This document shows, in pieces, positions 60,092 to 64,000 of a DNA stretch of 64,000 nt. The position numbers and the translations under genes were made by a program. Source of the DNA: Candidatus Solirubrobacter pratensis (lineage in GTDB: Bacteria; Actinomycetota; Thermoleophilia; Solirubrobacterales; Solirubrobacteraceae); assembly GCF_000425945.1 (NCBI RefSeq), contig NZ_AUEK01000006.1, forward strand, positions 434,001 to 498,000. Reading direction: 5' to 3'. The notes under the pieces are model-generated. The model saw only the letters and a program-made list of their open reading frames with translations, had not been told where the DNA came from and searched no databases. The stretch's first letter is position 1. Each line of letters opens with the position of its first letter.

Positions 60092-60100
60092 GGTGGCGGC

Positions 60101-60106
60101 ACGTTA
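60101..60106 (-). promoter_or_regulatory. Candidate -10 element TAACGT overlapping the GT4 stop
   Basis: The TAA stop of the GT4 gene (60106-60104) forms the first half of TAACGT. It is 9 bases before the GTG of the secreted protein. Confidence 0.5.
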
Positions 60107-61207
60107 GTTGCGGTCGTACACCTCGCGCAGCGTGGCCGCGATGACCGCAGGCGCGTAGCGCTCGCGCGCCACGGCCAGCGCGCGCTCGCCGGCCCGCGCG
60201 TCGCGGTAGAGCGCGGTCAGCCGCTGCGCCAGCGCCTCGACGTCGCCAGGCGGGTACAGCCCCTCCTCCGGCACGGCCTCGGCGAGCCCGCCGGTGCGTG
60301 CGGCGACGGTCGGCAGGCCGGCGGCAATGGACTCCAGCGCCGCGAGTGGGAGGATCTCGGCATAGCGGCTGGGGACGACGGCGACGGCGGCTCTCGCGCG
60401 CAGGTCCGCGAGCGCGGAGGGCGAGACGCGGCCGAGGAAGCGAATGCCGCTCCCCTCGCTCGCCTTCAGCGCGGCCAGCTCGGGCCCGTCCCCCGCCACG
60501 ACCAGCGGGAGGCCGGCGAGCTTCGCCGCGCGCACGGCGTCCGCGAATCCCTTCTCCGGCGTCAGCCGTCCCGCGGCGAGCACGTACTCACCCTCCCCCG
60601 CGCGCGAGCGCTCTGCGATCTCTCGCTGGACCGACGGCAGCACGCGGGCGCCGTCGACCGGCGCGCCGAGCTGCCGCAGCCGCTCGAGCGCGAACGCGCT
60701 CGGCACGACGATCGCGTCCGCCGCTCCCGCCAGGCGCCGCTGCCAGAGCGCGAGCGCGGCGGCGTAGGTGACGGCCTCGGCGCGCGAGCCGCGGCAGTTC
60801 AGCCGCACACCCGGCCGCGTGTCGCGGCCGTGGCAGCGGGTGCAGTCCTCGCCGTGCGTGAAGCACGTCCCGACGGCGCAGACGAGCCGGTAGTTGTGCA
60901 GGTGCAGCACGACGCGCGCTCCGGCCTCGCGGGCGGCGGCGAGCGCGCGCCAGCCGAGCGTCGGGTTCGTGTTGTGCGCGTGCACCACGCGCGCGCCGCT
61001 GCGCCGGACTGCGTCGGCGACCTCGCGCGGCGCGAGGCCGCCGGCCAGCATGCCGAGCGCCGCGCGGCCGCGGCCGACGGCGTCGGACTCGCGCTCGAGC
61101 ACGGTCACCTCCTCGCCGAGCTCCGTGCGGATCAGCCAGGCGAGGTCCGCGACGGCGCGCTCTTCGCCGCCCGGGTGGCGGTAGCGGTGGTGCAGCTGCA
61201 GGATCAA
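60104..61207 (-). CDS. GT4 glycosyltransferase
   Basis: This 367-residue GT-B enzyme starts LQLHHRYRHPGGEERAVADL, with the acceptor glycine loop HPGGEE. VHAHNTNPTLGWRALAAARE and YVLAAGRLTPEKGFADAVRA follow. AVVPSRYAEILPLAALESIA is the donor site, where the usual EGFG region is AEIL. Two cysteine pairs near residue 115-125 (CFTHGEDCTRCHG) are common in this group. The start is a TTG at 61207, placed 7 bases after a TAGCCT hexamer and without a ribosome-binding site. Confidence 0.87.
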   Translation of the reverse strand: MILQLHHRYRHPGGEERAVADLAWLIRTELGEEVTVLERESDAVGRGRAALGMLAGGLAPREVADAVRRSGARVVHAHNTNPTLGWRALAAAREAGARVVLHLHNYRLVCAVGTCFTHGEDCTRCHGRDTRPGVRLNCRGSRAEAVTYAAALALWQRRLAGAADAIVVPSAFALERLRQLGAPVDGARVLPSVQREIAERSRAGEGEYVLAAGRLTPEKGFADAVRAAKLAGLPLVVAGDGPELAALKASEGSGIRFLGRVSPSALADLRARAAVAVVPSRYAEILPLAALESIAAGLPTVAARTGGLAEAVPEEGLYPPGDVEALAQRLTALYRDARAGERALAVARERYAPAVIAATLREVYDRN

Positions 61208-61214
61208 GCGCCAG

Positions 61215-61220
61215 AGGCTA
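61215..61220 (-). promoter_or_regulatory. Candidate -10 element TAGCCT for 61207
   Basis: TAGCCT on the minus strand is followed by 7 bases and the TTG start. It lies one base after the cupin stop. Confidence 0.45.
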
Positions 61221-61221
61221 T

Positions 61222-61752
61222 TCAGCCCAGGCGCAGCCCGACCGCCGCGTTCTCACTCGCGGTCGCGATCCAATGGCCGTAGCGGCGCGAGACCTCCAGG
61301 AATCGCTGCAGCAGCTCGTGCGCCGGCGGCCACGCGCCCGTGCTGCGCGGATCGGCCGGCAGGCCCGAGTCGCGGAAGAACCGCGCCATCCGGTTCGTCG
61401 TCGCGACGTACGCGACGGCGGGGTCGTGCGAGCGGTTGCGGAACGCGTGCTTGGCGTTGCGCGGCACGTGGAAGACGTCGCCGGGGCCGAGCCACAGCCA
61501 TTCGTAGCCGTGCGCGGTCTGGACCAGTCCCTCGAGCTGGCCCGACAGCGGGAGGTAGGTCTCCGGATCCGGATGGCTGTGGAGCGGGACGATCGCGTGC
61601 GCAGGGATCGTCCCGCGCAGGACGCAGGGTTGCCCTTCGTCGCCGTCGACGTTCGTCAGAACCTGGATCGTGGGGCCGATCGAGTCGAGGATCTGCGCGC
61701 TTCGCGAGTCGACGAGGTGTGCGACGGAATCCACACCGGCAGGTGCTGGCAT
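61222..61752 (-). CDS. Cupin-domain protein
   Basis: This 176-residue protein has a cupin core with IPAHAIVPLHSHPDPETYLP, where HSHPDPETY supplies two His and a Glu for metal. GPGDVFHVPRNAKHAFRNRS supplies the third His. Such small proteins may be sugar isomerases, oxygenases or ligand sensors. A GGAGAG ribosome-binding site lies 4 bases before the ATG. Its place among glycosyltransferases hints at a sugar substrate, but the function is unknown. Confidence 0.82.
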   Translation of the reverse strand: MPAPAGVDSVAHLVDSRSAQILDSIGPTIQVLTNVDGDEGQPCVLRGTIPAHAIVPLHSHPDPETYLPLSGQLEGLVQTAHGYEWLWLGPGDVFHVPRNAKHAFRNRSHDPAVAYVATTNRMARFFRDSGLPADPRSTGAWPPAHELLQRFLEVSRRYGHWIATASENAAVGLRLG

Positions 61753-61857
61753 GTGTCTCTCCGGAGCCGGGGACGGCGGACTCGCCCGAACCTAGACGTG
61801 TGCGTGCGTGAGGTCCGCGCGCGGCTCGCGCATCGGCCCGTTCGGGCGGGTGGCGCA

Positions 61858-61863
61858 TAAGCT
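61858..61863 (+). promoter_or_regulatory. Candidate -10 element TAAGCT for 61874
   Basis: TAAGCT is followed by 10 bases and the GTG start, with no ribosome-binding site. It supports the shorter start of this gene. Confidence 0.45.
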
Positions 61864-61873
61864 GGGACGCCGC

Positions 61874-63526
61874 GTGGCCGTCAGAGCGAGCATCTGCTTC
61901 CCGACCCGGCGCCGCCGCGACTACCTCGCGGTCGCGCTCGCGTCGGTGGCCGGGCAGGCCGCCGCGCGCGGCTGCGAGCTGATCGTCGTCGAGGACGATC
62001 CGCACGACGCCCAGACCGCGGCGCTGGCCGCGCGCTACGGCGCGCGCTACATCGCGCACGGGGCGCCGCGCGGGTTGAACGCCGCGCGCAACACCGCGAT
62101 CGATGCGGCAGCAGGCGAGCTCGTGTGCTTCCTCGACGACGACGTCGAGGTCTGGCCCGGCTGGCTCGACGCGCTGCTCGCCGGCGTGGCCGCCGCGCCG
62201 GAGCACGGCGTGTTCGGCGGCCCGATCCGCGCGCGCCTTGAGGGCTCGCGGCTGCGCTCGTGCGGGCGCGAGCCGCTGCCGGTGACGACACTCGACCTCG
62301 GCGCCGCGGACACCGACGCCGAGTTCGCCTGGGGCGCGAACCTGACGCTGCGCCGCGGCGCGCTGGAGCTGACCGGGCGCTTCGAGGAGGCGCTCGACCT
62401 CTACGGCGACGAGGAGGACTGGCAGCGGCGCTTCAAGGCGGCGGGAGGCCGCGTGCGCTACGTCGCGGGCGCCGGCGTCGACCATCGCCGCACCGGCCGC
62501 GACGCGCGTGTGGCCGGGCTGTCGCGCTCCGCGTTCCTGCGCGGCCGCAACTCGCGCCGCTATGACGTGCGCAAGGGCGTCGCGCCGTCGCCGGCGGCCG
62601 AGCTGGGTACGCTGGCCGGCTGCCTCTGGCACATCGTGCGCCGCCGGTGCGGGACGGGGATCGTGCTGACGGCGCTGACCGCCGGGCGGCTGGCGGAGAT
62701 GCTCGATCTCGCGCCGTTGCCGCCGAACGCCGCCGACCCCGTGTATCTGTCGGGGCGCTCGGGGACGCTCGGGCGCCGCTCGGCGCTGGCGGGCGCGGTC
62801 CGCGACGCGCGGGCGGGGCTGCTCGCGCTGCCGGCCCGGGCGCGGGTGCGGCACGCGGCGCGGCGGGCGCCGCGGCGGCGGGTGCACGTGGTCGGCGTCG
62901 CGCGCGCGGAGCACCTGCGGACGGTCGCGCGGCTGCGCGCGGAGCTGCTGCGCTCGAGCCACGACGTCGCGCTGCACCTTGCGCCGCCGGCGCCTGGCGC
63001 GGGCAAGTGGACCAACATCAACGCGGCGCTCGCCGCCGCGCCGCTCGGCGATGCGGACTGGCTACTGATCGTCGACGACGACGTCGCGCTCCCGCGCGGG
63101 TTCCTCGACCGCTTCCTGCTGCTGTGCGAGCGCTTCGGCTTCGAGCTCGCGCAGCCGGCGCACGCGTTCGCGTCGCACGCCGCGTGGGACGTGACGCGGC
63201 GGCGGCCGGGCGTGCTCGCGCACCGGACGCGGTTCGTCGAGATCGGTCCCGTGACGGCGCTGTCGGCGCGCGCGGCGGCGGTCCTGCTGCCGTTCCCGGA
63301 CCTGCGCATGGGCTGGGGCCTCGACGCCCGCTGGAGCGCGCTCGCCGCCGAGCACGGCTGGCCCATCGGCGTGATCGACGCGACGCCGGTCCGCCACCTG
63401 CGGCCCGTCGCCGGCGACTACCCGCGCGACGCGGCGATCGCCGAGGCGGAGGCGTTCCTGGACGGCCGCGCGTACGTCACGCGCGTCGAGGCGGCCGAGG
63501 TGCTCGAGGAGCACCGCTCGCTGTGA
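61874..63526 (+). CDS. GT2 glycosyltransferase with a second GT-A-like half
   Basis: This 550-residue protein has an N-terminal GT2 domain (residues about 1-240): ASICFPTRRRRDYLAVALAS, LVCFLDDDVEVWPGWLDALL and the acceptor motif LYGDEEDWQRRFKAAGGRV. The second half (about 340-550) has its own DWLLIVDDDVALPRGFLDRF, with an acidic triad, and LRMGWGLDARWSALAAEHGW. It may be two transferases in one chain, the second of a less-known type. The GTG at 61874 fits a leaderless start after TAAGCT. A small ORF follows with a GTGA overlap. Confidence 0.82.
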   Translation: MAVRASICFPTRRRRDYLAVALASVAGQAAARGCELIVVEDDPHDAQTAALAARYGARYIAHGAPRGLNAARNTAIDAAAGELVCFLDDDVEVWPGWLDALLAGVAAAPEHGVFGGPIRARLEGSRLRSCGREPLPVTTLDLGAADTDAEFAWGANLTLRRGALELTGRFEEALDLYGDEEDWQRRFKAAGGRVRYVAGAGVDHRRTGRDARVAGLSRSAFLRGRNSRRYDVRKGVAPSPAAELGTLAGCLWHIVRRRCGTGIVLTALTAGRLAEMLDLAPLPPNAADPVYLSGRSGTLGRRSALAGAVRDARAGLLALPARARVRHAARRAPRRRVHVVGVARAEHLRTVARLRAELLRSSHDVALHLAPPAPGAGKWTNINAALAAAPLGDADWLLIVDDDVALPRGFLDRFLLLCERFGFELAQPAHAFASHAAWDVTRRRPGVLAHRTRFVEIGPVTALSARAAAVLLPFPDLRMGWGLDARWSALAAEHGWPIGVIDATPVRHLRPVAGDYPRDAAIAEAEAFLDGRAYVTRVEAAEVLEEHRSL

Positions 63527-63651
63527 AGCGCGGACCGCGCCCTGCGGCGCCCGGCGACTGCGCGGCGCCGCGCCGCGACCTCCGCGGCGCGCCGCCGCGC
63601 ATCGACCTCCGCGGCGCGCCGTCGCCTCGCGACTCTCGGGCCGCCGCATGA
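63523..63651 (+). CDS. Possible 42-residue arginine-rich linker ORF
   Basis: A GTG at 63523 overlaps the GT2 stop (GTGA), and the ORF ends in ATGA overlap with the GT4 start at 63648. It reads a basic, proline-rich peptide (IDLRGAPSPRDSR near the end) and contains a 27-base repeat of DLRGAPP. The exact joins at both ends suggest translation, but the sequence looks low-complexity, so it may be only a coupling spacer. Confidence 0.3.
   Translation: MKRGPRPAAPGDCAAPRRDLRGAPPRIDLRGAPSPRDSRAAA
63576..63621 (+). repeat. Two copies of a 19-base sequence, 27-base period
   Basis: Bases 63576-63594 and 63603-63621 are identical (CGACCTCCGCGGCGCGCCG). They lie inside the small ORF between two transferase genes and contain overlapping palindromes. 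Confidence 0.6.
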
Positions 63652-64000
63652 GGGTCGCCGTGGTCGCCGAGTATTACCCCCGCCGCGCGGACCCGTCGCT
63701 CGGCGTCTGGGCGCATCGCCAGGCGCTCGCCGCGCGGGATGCCGGCGCCGACGTCGAAGTGCTGGTGCTGCATCGCCCCGTGCCGTCGCTCTCCGCGCTG
63801 CGCTCCGGCCGGCCACACGCGCTGCTCGAGCCGCTGCGGCAGCCGCTGCGCGGGCGCCTCGACGGGATCCGCGTCACGTACGTCCCGTTCCTCGCACCGC
63901 CGCGCCCGCGCTCGTACGCGGCCTGGGGCAAGTGGGCCGCGCCGTCGCTCGCCGCCGCCCTGCGGCGCCGTGGCCGGTTCGACCTCGTCCACGCGCACTA
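63648..64000 (+). CDS. GT4 glycosyltransferase, N-terminal part
   Basis: The gene runs off the window after about 117 residues. It starts VAVVAEYYPRRADPSLGVWA and has HRQALAARDAGADVEVLVLH and FDLVHAH at the break, the standard N-terminal Rossmann half of GT4 enzymes. Its ATG overlaps the stop of the small ORF (ATGA). The nucleotide-sugar site would be beyond the window. It extends the glycan locus further downstream. Confidence 0.82.
   Translation, partial: MRVAVVAEYYPRRADPSLGVWAHRQALAARDAGADVEVLVLHRPVPSLSALRSGRPHALLEPLRQPLRGRLDGIRVTYVPFLAPPRPRSYAAWGKWAAPSLAAALRRRGRFDLVHAH

Noticed and set aside
63523-63651. Short GC-rich repeats as a CRISPR or integron site
   Set aside because: Only two copies with an 8-base spacer are present, and there are no cas genes or integrase nearby.

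Overview
The window is very GC-rich DNA with dense, head-to-tail genes, frequent GTG and TTG starts, and stop/start overlaps (GTGA, ATGA, TGATG) at most junctions inside operons. Together with a mycobacterial-type lipid gene cluster and actinobacterial glycan genes, this suggests a high-GC actinobacterium, probably of the Thermoleophilia/Solirubrobacterales type. That placement is inference from composition and gene content. No rRNA, tRNA, CRISPR array, transposase or phage gene was seen.

Bases 1-5148 (+) hold a fatty-acid module: the 3' end of an acyl-CoA dehydrogenase, a TetR regulator, a FadI/FadA2-type thiolase, a two-domain FabG4-type ketoreductase, a MaoC/HtdX-type dehydratase, and an ApbE flavin transferase. 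The lipid genes follow the order of the mycobacterial fadE5-fadA2-fabG4-htdX cluster. An exported HtrA protease (5216-6382) follows. Bases 6447-11413 (-) hold housekeeping genes: a zinc-ribbon protein, a DHA2 drug exporter with a spermidine-synthase-like partner, NAD kinase, a cupin, a DUF5808 protein and a glycosyltransferase (GT). Bases 11480-14523 (-) contain an epimerase and heme A synthase (ctaA), followed by a decayed second copy of the same ctaA-epimerase pair.

From about 14600 to the end, nearly every gene serves a surface glycan. A nine-gene minus-strand operon (22645-15352) encodes a GDP-D-glycero-alpha-D-manno-heptose route (GmhA, HddA, GmhB, HddC) with its own transaldolase, a sugar epimerase, two methyltransferases and a membrane GT. 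The centre (27364-33618) has a 1380-residue GT2-GT4-helical-coiled-coil-FkbM fusion directly upstream of a Wzt-like ATPase with a C-terminal extension and a Wzm-like permease. The rest adds GT2, GT4 and GT26 transferases, a tandem GT2-GT4 pair in which one copy has lost its GT2 active site, several methyltransferases, membrane proteins (GtrA, DUF2304, DUF2142 and large GT-C-like), a Wzx-like flippase, GDP-mannose 4,6-dehydratase, two nucleotide-sugar dehydrogenases and epimerases. These genes could make GDP-heptose, GDP-6-deoxyhexose and UDP-uronic acid donors, build and methylate a glycan, and export it by an ABC route, a flippase route, or both.

Two patterns recur across the window. First, TANNNT hexamers lie 7-12 bases before thirteen start codons, which suggests leaderless transcription; in four cases the upstream stop codon forms the first half of the hexamer. 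Second, functional genes sit beside decayed copies (ctaA-epimerase, a methyltransferase, a GT2 domain), which suggests recent rearrangement of the glycan locus.
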